Shown: piece after piece, positions 35,669 to 44,767 of the stretch
Numbering within the stretch: position 1 is the stretch's first letter
Layout of the letters: every line of letters starts with the position of its first letter
NCBI RefSeq assembly: GCF_001643375.1
Contig: NZ_LSHB01000014.1
Span: 1-64,000, forward strand
Reading direction: 5' to 3'
From: Chryseobacterium sp. FP211-J200
GTDB lineage: Bacteria > Bacteroidota > Bacteroidia > Flavobacteriales > Weeksellaceae
DNA length: 64,000 nucleotides
The notes under the pieces: model-generated
The model's input: the letters and a program-made list of their open reading frames with translations, nothing else
Told to the model about the DNA's origin: nothing
Databases searched by the model: none
Made by a program: the position numbers and the translations under genes

Positions 35669-36840
35669 TAGATTTTTAAGTGTTTGCTGAAGTAATCATT
35701 CATCAACGCAGTAACGTCATTGCCTTCTTCGTTCGTTGGACTGATAAGGTAAAACTGACCTTTTTCGTTTTTGATAGAACTGATAATGTAATTAGTCGTG
35801 GTGTTGGAGCTGTAGCCAACCCTTGTAACACTTACCAAAATGCTGTTGTCACTGATCTTTTTGATGAATTTGAATTCGTCATCGCTATCATAGATCTGGC
35901 TGAAATAGCCCGAGTACATTCTGTTCTCAAAATCTAGGTCGTCGAAAACCCCGGAATACTGGGATGTGGCAAGGAAGCCAACCTGGTCAAAGGTGTTTTT
36001 GCTGTGGTCCTCATCACGATACAGGTAGAATTGTATTTTATCTTTGTTGATGTTCACGCTGTCATTATTCTTCAAAAAATACTTAAGTTCCTTTTGCAGA
36101 GATGTGTAGTAAACATTGTAATTTTTTAATTCAAGTTCGGAAAGGCTCGGTTTTACTTTGTCCCAAGTCAAGTTTTCGGTGGCTGTTTCTTTGCCAAAAG
36201 CTAAGAGATTTTGTGCTTTTTTATAAATCGAGAACAATGCGGCGTATTGCATCTTTGGATCATTGTATTTTGGAACTTCAGCTGTATAAAGGTAATACGT
36301 TGATTTTGTAGGATTGTATTGCCTGTAATACATTAGTTTGCGACCGAATCCATCCACATACAGCAACGCGTTTTTGTCTTCGAGGAGAATTTTTTCAGGT
36401 TCATTGAATTTCTTAATATCAGAAACCGGGAAGATATTGGGATCTGTAGATTTTCCAACCAACAATAATTCATCCGAATCACCATCAGAAAAAGCATTTT
36501 GGATGCTGATGACTGCTTCTGGTTCCGAGTCTTCATTTTCTGAGGTCGAGTTGGGGTCTGTGAGAGCAATCTTGCTGGAAAAAGAATAGTCTTTGAGGAA
36601 ATTGCCGACAGGAAGCATGACATCAATCGCGGTTGCAGAATCCAGCTCGTAAGATACTTTCTTCAGGATGGGTTGTTTTCTCGCCTCACTATCTCGGATA
36701 GAATCGATTTGTGATTGTGGAATTCCCAGAACAAGGCTTTCGTATTCATCACTGTTTTCGATGTCAGCATCTTGAGCTTCGTCTTTGCACGAGAAAATAA
36801 ATAGAGAAATTAATAAAATCAGGTAGGTTTTTTTCATCAT
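35668..36840 (-). CDS. Lipoprotein of unknown function
   Basis: A 390-residue protein whose signal peptide ends in the lipobox IFSCKD (Cys about 17). An acidic linker (AQDADIENSDEYES) follows; the mature part has mixed strands including DVMLPVGNFLKDYSFSSKIAL, LLYVDGFGRKLMYYRQY and SVTRVGYSSNTTTNYIISS. Acidic residues just after the Cys resemble the surface-export signal of flavobacterial lipoproteins, so it may reach the cell surface; this is inference. It is first of a two-gene leftward unit with the 181-residue lipoprotein. Confidence 0.72.
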   Translation of the reverse strand: MMKKTYLILLISLFIFSCKDEAQDADIENSDEYESLVLGIPQSQIDSIRDSEARKQPILKKVSYELDSATAIDVMLPVGNFLKDYSFSSKIALTDPNSTSENEDSEPEAVISIQNAFSDGDSDELLLVGKSTDPNIFPVSDIKKFNEPEKILLEDKNALLYVDGFGRKLMYYRQYNPTKSTYYLYTAEVPKYNDPKMQYAALFSIYKKAQNLLAFGKETATENLTWDKVKPSLSELELKNYNVYYTSLQKELKYFLKNNDSVNINKDKIQFYLYRDEDHSKNTFDQVGFLATSQYSGVFDDLDFENRMYSGYFSQIYDSDDEFKFIKKISDNSILVSVTRVGYSSNTTTNYIISSIKNEKGQFYLISPTNEEGNDVTALMNDYFSKHLKI

Positions 36841-36956
36841 CGATTTATTAACTCTAAAAATAACAAAATTATTCTATTAAAATCCGCATCCTTTCAGATT
36901 TCACATAGATATCTGATAATTAGTTTTGAAATGTTGATTTTTGATCTTTTCCACCT

Positions 36957-37817
36957 CTATTTTTTGAGTTCAATTTTATAATTAAAAGTAAGAACCTTGA
37001 GATGCCAGAGCGTCAAATTTTGCTCGGCGGAAATGTGGTCGTTGTCTGGTCCAATGGCCAATCGGTCTCGGAAAGAACTGATGAATTGCGACCAATATTC
37101 GCCCTTCGAATCTTGCAGTAAAAAATAAAATCCTGCGTCGCCAAATTTTTCTCCCGAAGAATCTAAAATCAATCTGCCATTTTCTCCAACACTTGGATTC
37201 ATAATGACTGTCGCATTCCCATTCGGAAGAGGAAAGACAGCTTTCACACAGGTTTTTCCGGAAGGCAAAGTGCAGATACCATAAACGCCAGAATAGATGA
37301 CCTGCCCGCTCGATTCAATCGATCGGAACCAAAATGTATATTTGATCTCATTCGATTTTTGGTCGACCAGATTGATGATCTCGCTCTTTAATGATTCTGA
37401 GTCAGCAATATTTTTGGTCGGAATATTCAATTGATTGATTCTGTTGCTGAATAATTTGGTTATTAAGATCCCGAAAAATTTAAAGAAAGGATTCCATTTT
37501 ACAGCAAATTTCAAATCGTATTTTTCTGTACTTTCGTAAAAATCAATGACGTTTTTGGAAAGATCTGAGAACTCCGTTTCGGATAAGTTCAACTTTGCCA
37601 TGGAGGGAATAATGCCTTTTGCTTTCGAATCTTTTTCTATGATCAAGTCCTCTTTTCTCGCAAATTGATGGATAAAATCTTCTCCAATGGCGTCCAAATT
37701 CCCGAAAGGTCCTATCAACCAAGGGAAATCTTCGGGTTTGATCTTTCTTCCACGCAGAATCACCCATTGCTGAGTGACCCAATCCTGAAATTTCTGCATT
37801 GGATAAGCAAATCTCAT
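36957..37817 (-). CDS. Unrecognised protein paired with CrtA-like oxygenase
   Basis: A 286-residue soluble protein without signal peptide. The N-terminal third has WVILRGRKIKPEDFPWLIGP and GEDFIHQFARKEDLIIEK; the C-terminal part is beta-rich with SGVYGICTLPSGKTCVKAVF, GRLILDSSGEKFGDAGFYFL and TLWHLKVLTFNYKIELKK. I do not recognise a family or a catalytic motif. It starts one base after the stop of the CrtA-like gene and is surely cotranscribed with it, so it may act on the same pathway. Confidence 0.7.
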   Translation of the reverse strand: MRFAYPMQKFQDWVTQQWVILRGRKIKPEDFPWLIGPFGNLDAIGEDFIHQFARKEDLIIEKDSKAKGIIPSMAKLNLSETEFSDLSKNVIDFYESTEKYDLKFAVKWNPFFKFFGILITKLFSNRINQLNIPTKNIADSESLKSEIINLVDQKSNEIKYTFWFRSIESSGQVIYSGVYGICTLPSGKTCVKAVFPLPNGNATVIMNPSVGENGRLILDSSGEKFGDAGFYFLLQDSKGEYWSQFISSFRDRLAIGPDNDHISAEQNLTLWHLKVLTFNYKIELKK

Positions 37818-37818
37818 C

Positions 37819-38529
37819 TTATTGGTTTTTTAGGTCCGGAATAATGTTGCGTCGTCCATTCCATTCTCCAAATTCTGAAATGGGTTTGAAACGCAAGGTT
37901 GTGAATTCGAAATGAAAATCTTTTCGGTCTCTTTCTTTCATTGCGTCAGCATGTCTTTCTGGTTTTGGAACTTTGCTGTGTCCGTGGACCATGTCCGTCA
38001 TTTCCTTTTGCGTTTTCCAAATTGAAAAGGTAGAAACAGTATTTGGGAATTTGATGGAAGCTAATGATAAAGTTGTTGCAGGATGGTCACGAACCAATTT
38101 TTCCACAGGTCTTCCCCAATGGATAAATCTGGGGATTTCTAAAAACTTCATTCTGGCAATAGTTACTGCAACGACCGGAGAATCGGGGTTTTCAAATTCT
38201 GTTGTTTCAGCTGGAATTTCGAACTTGTTGAATTTCCCCCATTTTCTCATAAAAGTTAATCTCGTGTGCCAACCTTTCGCAAGGATTTTACCAAAATGAT
38301 TTTCATCCAAGAAATGATCAATTGCTTCTTCGTTTTCCCATTGAGCAAATACGGCAACTTGTCTGATCAGCATTCGCGAAGGCGAAAAAATTGGAGAACC
38401 CAAAGTCATCGCTGTCATTACTTCTGAATGTATCAAACCTGGAATTTTATTTTGCTTCGGAGGAAACAAAAGGAATTTGAACGCATCAAAATAATTTGTT
38501 TTTACTAAATGATAACTGAATACGCTCAT
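37819..38529 (-). CDS. Spheroidene monooxygenase-like (CrtA-family) protein
   Basis: A 236-residue soluble protein with features I recall for CrtA-type heme monooxygenases: the beta-alpha fold segments VFSYHLVKTNYFDAFKFLLF and AVFAQWENEEAIDHFL, VAVTIARMKFLEIPRFIHWG, TFSIWKTQKEMTDMVHG, HADAMKERDRKDFHFEFT. CrtA oxidises carotenoids such as spheroidene at C-2 in phototrophs; flavobacterial homologues are not characterised to my knowledge. No carotenoid synthesis genes lie in this window. It is coupled to the 286-residue unknown gene, one base apart. Confidence 0.78.
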   Translation of the reverse strand: MSVFSYHLVKTNYFDAFKFLLFPPKQNKIPGLIHSEVMTAMTLGSPIFSPSRMLIRQVAVFAQWENEEAIDHFLDENHFGKILAKGWHTRLTFMRKWGKFNKFEIPAETTEFENPDSPVVAVTIARMKFLEIPRFIHWGRPVEKLVRDHPATTLSLASIKFPNTVSTFSIWKTQKEMTDMVHGHSKVPKPERHADAMKERDRKDFHFEFTTLRFKPISEFGEWNGRRNIIPDLKNQ

Positions 38530-38594
38530 TTTTTCAGCTTTGCTTTAAAATTTAATATCAGAAGAAAAATTCCATGAATAAACTAGGTCATAAA

Positions 38595-39236
38595 TTACTC
38601 GATCAAGATCTTCTCCCCACCAAACTTCGGTTCCACGCCAAAAAAGAAATCCCAAAACACTTTTACTCTAGCCAGTTTTTCACGGGCATTAGTTTTAAAA
38701 CCTGCTTCTTTGTCCACATCTTTTGCATTGTAGCCATACGCGGTGATGCCGTTTTGATGCGCAAGATAGATGGCGCGCTCGTTGTGAAAACGCTGAGAAA
38801 TCACTATAAACGATTTCTGTCCAAAAATCTCTTTAGCCCGAACCACAGAGTCTAAAGTCCTGAAACCAGCGAAGTCTTCATAGATCTTATCGGCTGGAAC
38901 GCCCAACCTGATGAGCGCCTTCTTCATATCTTCAGGTTCGTTGTAGTTTTTTCTGGAGTTGTCACCGCTCGCAATGATATTTTGGATTCTGCCTGCGTGG
39001 TAGAGTTCTGCCGCAGCTTTTATACGATTGACGAAATACGGATTTGGTTTTCCATTCGCCAAGATTCTGCTCGTTCCTAAGAGAAGTCCAACTTTCTCAT
39101 TAGGAAGATTTCCAATGTCCGAAGTCACGTTGTCTTCTGCTTCATAATCAATCGTGTAGTTTGCGTACAAAACAAAAAGAACTGATAATCCGAAGAAAAT
39201 CAGTCCTGTAAATAATATTTTTTTGAATAGTTTCAT
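38595..39236 (-). CDS. SanA/YdcF-family membrane protein (DUF218)
   Basis: A 213-residue protein with an N-terminal membrane anchor (about residues 8-28) and a DUF218/YdcF-like domain facing the periplasm: KVGLLLGTSRILANGKPNPY, YHAGRIQNIIASGDN, GVPADKIYEDFAGFRTLDSV and FIVISQRFHNERAIYLA. It matches the vancomycin high-temperature exclusion protein SanA. SanA is tied to envelope barrier function in E. coli; the molecular activity is not known. It is three bases after lspA and on the same strand. Confidence 0.85.
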   Translation of the reverse strand: MKLFKKILFTGLIFFGLSVLFVLYANYTIDYEAEDNVTSDIGNLPNEKVGLLLGTSRILANGKPNPYFVNRIKAAAELYHAGRIQNIIASGDNSRKNYNEPEDMKKALIRLGVPADKIYEDFAGFRTLDSVVRAKEIFGQKSFIVISQRFHNERAIYLAHQNGITAYGYNAKDVDKEAGFKTNAREKLARVKVFWDFFFGVEPKFGGEKILIE

Positions 39237-39239
39237 CTG

Positions 39240-39884
39240 TTAAAAATCCAATCCGTTCGGGAAAGCTTTCTTCCTGAAAATATAAAGAAACAGCGCACCA
39301 ACGGTAATAGAACTGTCTGCAACGTTGAAAATATATTTGAAGAACTCGATCTTGTTACCTCCAAAAAGCGGAACCCAGTCTGGCCAGGTCATATCTACCA
39401 ATGGGAAGTGCAACATATCCACCACGCAACCTTTCATCAGGTCGGAGTAGCCGTGTCCAATTTGTGTCAGTTTTGAAACGCCTCCATAATCAATCCATCT
39501 TTCTGAAGCAACGTCATAGAAAGTTCCACTGTCGAAGATCACGCCATAGAAGATCCCATCAAATACATTTCCGATAGCGCCTGCAAAGATCATGGCCATT
39601 GGAATGATGAGATAGTTGGAAGCACCTTCTTTTAGCCATTTTTTAAATAAAACGACCATTCCGATGGCAAGGATTACTCTCAGGAGAATCAAGGCATATT
39701 TTCCCCAAAGTCCACCAAAATGTAACCCGTAGGCCATTCCCGGATTTTCAACAAAAGTCAATTTAAACCAGCTAAGACCAAGAACATTCACGCTCTCTCC
39801 AAGATAGAAATGGGTTTTGATATATATTTTTGAGAACTGGTCGATGAAAAGGATCAACAGTGTAATGGCAATTATCTTCTTCAT
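39240..39884 (-). CDS. lspA: Lipoprotein signal peptidase (signal peptidase II)
   Basis: A 214-residue inner-membrane aspartyl protease that removes prolipoprotein signal peptides. Four hydrophobic segments are visible. Motifs are IDQFSKIYIKTH, VENPGMAYGL, GAIGNVFDGIFYG (first catalytic Asp region) and KYIFNVADSSITVG (second Asp). The segment VVDMLHFPLVDM between them is lengthened, as in other Bacteroidota, which explains the size above the usual 165 residues. The start ATG at 39884 overlaps the preceding gene's stop by one base. Confidence 0.94.
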   Translation of the reverse strand: MKKIIAITLLILFIDQFSKIYIKTHFYLGESVNVLGLSWFKLTFVENPGMAYGLHFGGLWGKYALILLRVILAIGMVVLFKKWLKEGASNYLIIPMAMIFAGAIGNVFDGIFYGVIFDSGTFYDVASERWIDYGGVSKLTQIGHGYSDLMKGCVVDMLHFPLVDMTWPDWVPLFGGNKIEFFKYIFNVADSSITVGALFLYIFRKKAFPNGLDF

Positions 39885-40075
39885 TACAATCCTTTTGGTT
39901 TAGAAGGTTTGAATATTTTCTTTTCTTTTCTATCGGTAATCTTTTGAACGGTCTTCTTGTTGTGGAAATTATTTTTCGTGTGAAATTTCTCGAATTCGAT
40001 GTTCATATCTTTCAGTACACTTTTCAGTGCCGTCAATTCCATTGCGTTTTTTGGATGTACAATTATGGATTCCAT
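39884..40075 (-). CDS. DUF2683-like small protein
   Basis: A 63-residue protein, MESIIVHPKNAMELTALKSV followed by LKDMNIEFEKF and a very basic tail rich in Lys. The start resembles small DUF2683 proteins of Bacteroidota, some of which act as antitoxin-like partners. Here no toxin is adjacent; instead its stop overlaps the lspA start (TAATG), so it is translationally coupled to lspA. Function unknown. Confidence 0.75.
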   Translation of the reverse strand: MESIIVHPKNAMELTALKSVLKDMNIEFEKFHTKNNFHNKKTVQKITDRKEKKIFKPSKPKGL

Positions 40076-40156
40076 GTTGTATTTTTTATAGTTTAAAATC
40101 GGGATGATGTTAATTTTCCGTGGAGAAAAATTATTTGCAAATGTAATTCAATTTAC

Positions 40157-40399
40157 TTATTTCTTGGACAATTCGTCCAGCCTTTTCCGTTCTTTTTCGG
40201 TAAGGTCGTCCAAGCCATTCTTTCCGATTTTGCTCAGAAGTTGGTCAATCTCATCTTGTCGTTCTTTGCGTTTCGCATTGAACTCGTCATCGATGGTGTA
40301 ATATTTTTGTTCCGGTTGGAAAATATTTTTGACCGACTTATTATTAAACATAAAAAATCCGATCAAAATAACCACTAATAAAATAATAATGACTGCCAT
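40157..40399 (-). CDS. Small membrane-anchored protein (DUF6576-like)
   Basis: About 80 residues starting MAVIIILLVVILIGFFMF at ATG 40399. A longer frame reaches 40423, but that part overlaps the terminator of the upstream gene, so I reject it. One N-terminal membrane helix is followed by YTIDDEFNAKRKERQDEIDQ and GLDDLTEKERKRLDELS, the charged helical hairpin typical of small flavobacterial proteins that share it with the ends of some rhomboid proteases. Function unknown. It follows the DksA-like gene across a terminator. Confidence 0.7.
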   Translation of the reverse strand: MAVIIILLVVILIGFFMFNNKSVKNIFQPEQKYYTIDDEFNAKRKERQDEIDQLLSKIGKNGLDDLTEKERKRLDELSKK

Positions 40400-40402
40400 C
40401 CT

Positions 40403-40451
40403 TATAAAAAAAATACAAAGCAAAAGTGCCGAAACACCTTATGCTTTGTAT
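40403..40451 (-). terminator. Terminator downstream of the DksA-like gene
   Basis: ATACAAAGCA (40413-40422) pairs with TGCTTTGTAT (40442-40451). On the minus strand the stem is followed by eight T residues. Confidence 0.8.
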
Positions 40452-40498
40452 TAGAATTTATTACATTATACTTTGTACTTAATACTTTTTACAACAGT

Positions 40499-40879
40499 TT
40501 ATCGCTGCATATTTTTAGCTTCAATGCTCAATGTTGCGTGAGGCACCGCTCTCAATCTATCTTTCGGGATCAGTTTTCCAGTCACTCTGCAGATTCCGTA
40601 AGTTTTGTTTTGAATACGAATCAATGCGTGTTTCAAATCACGTACAAATTTTTCCTGTCTTCCAGCTAAAATAGAATTTTGCTCTTTGCTCAAGGTTTCT
40701 GCGCCTTCTTCAAAAGCTTTGAAAGTAGGCGAAGTGTCGTCTGTTCCATTGTTTTGGTCATTGATAAAACTTTCCTTGATCAAAACAAGGTCGTATTCTG
40801 CTTTGTCTATTTTACCTTGTATCAATTCTTTGAATTCCTGAAGGTCTGCGTCACTATATCGTAATTTTTCGTCGGCCAT
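40499..40879 (-). CDS. TraR/DksA-family zinc-finger-like protein
   Basis: A 126-residue DksA/TraR relative. Helical coiled-coil part at residues about 8-85 (LQEFKELIQGKIDKAEYDLV to LSKEQNSILAGRQEKFVRDL), then IQNKTYGICRVTGKLIPKDR and LRAVPHATLSIEAKN. DksA binds the RNA polymerase secondary channel and modulates transcription with ppGpp. Only one Cys of the C4 zinc motif remains (GICRVTG), so it is a degenerate finger, as in many Bacteroidota members. It lies just downstream of ileS. Confidence 0.85.
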   Translation of the reverse strand: MADEKLRYSDADLQEFKELIQGKIDKAEYDLVLIKESFINDQNNGTDDTSPTFKAFEEGAETLSKEQNSILAGRQEKFVRDLKHALIRIQNKTYGICRVTGKLIPKDRLRAVPHATLSIEAKNMQR

Positions 40880-41034
40880 TTCTATAGTTATTAATTGTTC
40901 ACTATTTTATTTTTTGGCTTTTTCAATTTATAGCAGCCACGCTATTTTTGGATTGACAAGTATAGAAATAAAATTTAAAAAATATTGATAAAGCAGAGTC
41001 AATTCACAATTTCTTAACAATAACAAAAAATCGT

Positions 41035-44000
41035 TTATTTTTTCTCAATTTTTACCCTGAATTTTTCTTCATCTATCTCTATTTCGTCAAAATTTGAGAG
41101 TGAATTTACAAATTCTATTTTATCTGACAATACTTCTTCAGAAATATATGCATCATTGTTAATAAGTTCTGTCTGGAACGGCGAATTCTCTTCCAATTGG
41201 ATTGATATTCTGTCTGTTAAATCAAAATCCTTTTCTTTCCTAAGATTTTGAATCCTGTTGATGAACTCTCTTGCAACACCTTCTGCTCTCAATTCATCCG
41301 TCAGCTTCAAATCTAATGCCACAGTTGTCTTACCTTCGCTTGCAACTGTCCATCCTGGGATGTCTTTTGTGAAAATCTCCACATCTTCAGTGGTGATTTC
41401 GTATCCGGAAACGGTTGCTTTTCCTTCTTTTTCTAAGGTTGCAATTTGCTCAGAAGTGAAGTTGGAAATCTCTCCAGCCACAGTTTTCATATCTTTTCCT
41501 AATCTCGCCCCGAGGGTTTTGAAATTCGGTTTGATCTGTTTTACAATAAGATGCGACGCTTCTTCCGAATTGATGAGTTGCAATTCCTTCACATTTACTT
41601 CTTGTTTAATTAATTCTGAGACGGCCAAAATCTGTTCCTCGGTTTTCTTATCCAAAACCGGAATCATCACTTTTTGAAGTGGCTGACGAACTTTCACATT
41701 TTCTTTCTTTCTTAATGAAAAAACCATTGATGTAATTTGTTGCGCCAAATGCGTTTTCTCAACCAAATCCTGGTCAATCAAACTTTCATCCACAACTGGG
41801 AAGTCTGTCAGGTGAACAGAGTTTACCACATCTTTTCCAGTGACTTTATTCAAATCCTGGAACAATTGGTCCATAAAGAATGGCGCAATTGGTGCAGAAA
41901 GTTTCGCTACAGTTTCCAAGCAAATATATAAAGTTTGGTAAGCCGAAATTTTGTCATCAGAATAATCGCCTTTCCAGAAACGTCTTCTGCAAAGTCTTAC
42001 GTACCAGTTGCTTAAGTTGTCATTAACGAAATTATTAATGGCTCTCGAAGCTTTTGTCGGCTCGTAATCTTCGTAGAAAGATTTCACGTCTTTTATTAAT
42101 AAATTTAATTCAGACAAAATCCAACGGTCAATTTCCGGACGGTTTTGTATGTTGCTTTCCAAATATTTGAAACCGTCGACATTCGCATATAAAGCGAAGA
42201 AAGAGTAGGTGTTGTAAAGCGTTCCGAAGAATTTTCTTCTTACTTCATCAATGCCTTCGATATCGAATTTTAGATTCTCCCAAGGATTCGCATTGGAAAT
42301 CATATACCAACGCGTCGCATCGGGTCCATAAACCGAAAGCGTTTCGAATGGGTCAACGGCGTTTCCAAGACGTTTGGACATTTTCTGTCCGTTTTTGTCC
42401 AGAACCAAACCGTTTGAAACCACATTTTTATAAGCTACAGAATCGAAAACGGTTGTCGCAATCGCGTGCAAAGTATAAAACCAACCACGAGTCTGGTCAA
42501 CGCCTTCTGCGATGAAATCTGCCGGGAAAGCTTTGTTGTTGTCAACTTGCTCTTTGTTTTCAAACGGATAATGCAATTGTGCGTAAGGCATCGCTCCGGA
42601 ATCAAACCAAACGTCAATCAAATCGCTTTCACGCTTCATCGGTTTTCCTGATTCCGAAACCAAAGTGATTTGATCAACGATATTTTTATGAAGGTCAATC
42701 AAAGCGTAATTTTCCTCCGACATATTTCCAATTTCAAAACCTTTGAAAGGATTTTCTTTCTGGAAACCAACTTCGATGGATTTTTCAATCGCGTTATACA
42801 ATTCTTCTACAGAACCGATTAACACTTCTTCTTTTTTGTCTTCAGTTCTCCAAATCGGCAACGGAATTCCCCAATACCTGGAGCGGGAAAGATTCCAATC
42901 GTTGGCATTTTTCAACCAGTTTCCGAAACGGCCTTCACCGGTAGATTTTGGTTTCCAGTTGATGGTTTCATTCAAATCGAACATTCTGTCTTTCACATCA
43001 GTCACTTTGATGAACCAAGAATCAAGCGGATAATACAACAAAGGCTCATCAGTTCTCCAACTGTGCGGGTAACTGTGAACATATTTTTCAACCTTGAAGG
43101 CTTTATTTTCTTTTCTTAATTTTAATGCAATTCTCTCATCAACAGAAAGATAGGCTTTCAAATCAGAGATAATCGATTTTAAATTTTCTTTTTGAATATT
43201 GAATTCTACAGCTTTTTCATCATCACTCAGATATTCTCCTTTCACGTATTCTTTAGCAAAACCATAGGTGTCATCATTTACAATAGCTAAGAATCGCCCT
43301 TGCATATCAACCAAAGGAACCGGATTTCCATTGTCATCCAACACCAACATTGGCGGAACTTCAGGCGTTGCTTCTTTCGCAACTTTCGCATCATCAGCAC
43401 CAAAAGTCGGCGCGGTATGCACGATTCCTGTTCCGTCTTCGGTGGTTACAAAATCTCCAGAAATCACTCGGAAAGCGTTTTCTGGATTTTGGTAAGGTTT
43501 TGCGTAATCTAAAAGTTGTTCGTATTGAATTCCAACCAAATCAGCGCCTTTGAATTCGGCTAAGATTTTATATGGAATAACTTTCGTTTCAGAAGTGTAA
43601 TTGGCGAAATCTTCATCGGTTCCTTCCGCATATTTCTTCGCAAATTGTTTTCCAACCAAAGCTTTCGCCAAAATAATATTGATCGGCTCAAACGTATATT
43701 GATTGAATGTCTTAACCAAAACATAATCGATTTTTGGTCCAACCGTCAAAGCGGTGTTAGAAGGCAAGGTCCAAGGTGTCGTAGTCCAGGCAAGAAAATA
43801 AACATCAGATTTTGGTTGCTGATTGTCAAATTCTTCCCAATGTAAAGCTCCGCCGCAACTATTTCCGGCTGCTTCAGAACTATCTATTGTTGAATCAGAA
43901 TAAGCAATTGCTGATAGTTTTTTCCAAGTTTCGCTTGCATTTTCGGGCGCTTGTTTTATTTTGAATTGCGCTACAACCGTTGTGTCAGAAACATCGCGGT

Positions 44001-44601
44001 AAGCACCTGGCTGATTCACTTCGTGGGAAGATAAACCTGTTCCGGCTTTCGGAGAATAGGGTTGGATTGTGTAACCTTTGTACAGCAAACCTTTGTCATA
44101 AATCTGTTTCAAAAGCCACCAAACCGATTCCATATACTTTGGCTTGTAGGTGATGTACGGATTTTCCATATCCACCCAGTAGCCGATTTTCTCGGTCATA
44201 TCGTTCCAAACATCGGTGTAGCGCATCACGGCGTTTTTACAAGCTTCGTTGTATTCTTCGATGCTGATTTTCTTGCCGATATCTTCTTTGGTAATTCCCA
44301 ATTCTTTCTCAACGCCCAATTCCACAGGAAGTCCGTGCGTGTCCCAACCCGCTTTTCTGAAAACTTGTTTCCCGGATTGCGTTTGGAAACGACAGAAAAT
44401 ATCCTTAATCGCCCTCGCCATCACGTGGTGAATTCCCGGCATTCCATTGGCGGAAGGCGGTCCTTCATAAAAAACAAATTCCGGTTGTCCTTCGCGGATT
44501 TCTACGGATTTTTTGAAAGTATCGTTGGTTTTCCAAAATTCTGCGATGTTTTTTGCAGTTTCGGTTAGGCTAAGATTTTTATATTCTGTGAACTTACTCA
44601 T
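41035..44601 (-). CDS. ileS: Isoleucine--tRNA ligase
   Basis: About 1188 residues from ATG 44601; a TTG two codons earlier is in frame but less likely. Class I synthetase: HIGH-like motif in GPPSANGMPGIHHVMARAIK, CP1 editing domain with WTTTPWTLPSN, tRNA/KMSKS loop QKMSKRLGNAVDP, and a C-terminal anticodon-binding helical part. The GIHHV form and the length of nearly 1200 residues place it with the eukaryote-like IleS group that includes mupirocin-insensitive enzymes; drug sensitivity itself is inferred only. It is divergent from the PaaK-like gene. Confidence 0.95.
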   Translation of the reverse strand: MSKFTEYKNLSLTETAKNIAEFWKTNDTFKKSVEIREGQPEFVFYEGPPSANGMPGIHHVMARAIKDIFCRFQTQSGKQVFRKAGWDTHGLPVELGVEKELGITKEDIGKKISIEEYNEACKNAVMRYTDVWNDMTEKIGYWVDMENPYITYKPKYMESVWWLLKQIYDKGLLYKGYTIQPYSPKAGTGLSSHEVNQPGAYRDVSDTTVVAQFKIKQAPENASETWKKLSAIAYSDSTIDSSEAAGNSCGGALHWEEFDNQQPKSDVYFLAWTTTPWTLPSNTALTVGPKIDYVLVKTFNQYTFEPINIILAKALVGKQFAKKYAEGTDEDFANYTSETKVIPYKILAEFKGADLVGIQYEQLLDYAKPYQNPENAFRVISGDFVTTEDGTGIVHTAPTFGADDAKVAKEATPEVPPMLVLDDNGNPVPLVDMQGRFLAIVNDDTYGFAKEYVKGEYLSDDEKAVEFNIQKENLKSIISDLKAYLSVDERIALKLRKENKAFKVEKYVHSYPHSWRTDEPLLYYPLDSWFIKVTDVKDRMFDLNETINWKPKSTGEGRFGNWLKNANDWNLSRSRYWGIPLPIWRTEDKKEEVLIGSVEELYNAIEKSIEVGFQKENPFKGFEIGNMSEENYALIDLHKNIVDQITLVSESGKPMKRESDLIDVWFDSGAMPYAQLHYPFENKEQVDNNKAFPADFIAEGVDQTRGWFYTLHAIATTVFDSVAYKNVVSNGLVLDKNGQKMSKRLGNAVDPFETLSVYGPDATRWYMISNANPWENLKFDIEGIDEVRRKFFGTLYNTYSFFALYANVDGFKYLESNIQNRPEIDRWILSELNLLIKDVKSFYEDYEPTKASRAINNFVNDNLSNWYVRLCRRRFWKGDYSDDKISAYQTLYICLETVAKLSAPIAPFFMDQLFQDLNKVTGKDVVNSVHLTDFPVVDESLIDQDLVEKTHLAQQITSMVFSLRKKENVKVRQPLQKVMIPVLDKKTEEQILAVSELIKQEVNVKELQLINSEEASHLIVKQIKPNFKTLGARLGKDMKTVAGEISNFTSEQIATLEKEGKATVSGYEITTEDVEIFTKDIPGWTVASEGKTTVALDLKLTDELRAEGVAREFINRIQNLRKEKDFDLTDRISIQLEENSPFQTELINNDAYISEEVLSDKIEFVNSLSNFDEIEIDEEKFRVKIEKK

Positions 44602-44740
44602 TTTCAATGGATCAAATCTGTTTCTGATAGATTAAGTTTGCGAATTTAGTGATTTTTGTCGATTTTTAAAGTATATTTTGCGCAGTTTCTAAATGTTAAA
44701 AACTTCAAATTCAGAATCATAAAATTGGTTTATGTTTTTA

Positions 44741-44748
44741 TAAATTTG
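44741..44748 (+). promoter_or_regulatory. -7 promoter element for the PaaK-like gene
   Basis: TAAATTTG matches TAnnTTTG, 20 bases before the TTG start at 44768, giving a very short leader. Confidence 0.5.
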
Positions 44749-44767
44749 TCACATAAAATTATCATCC

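Noticed and set aside
39884-40075. A toxin-antitoxin pair with the DUF2683-like protein
   Set aside because: Neighbours are lspA and a small membrane protein; no toxin-like partner is present.
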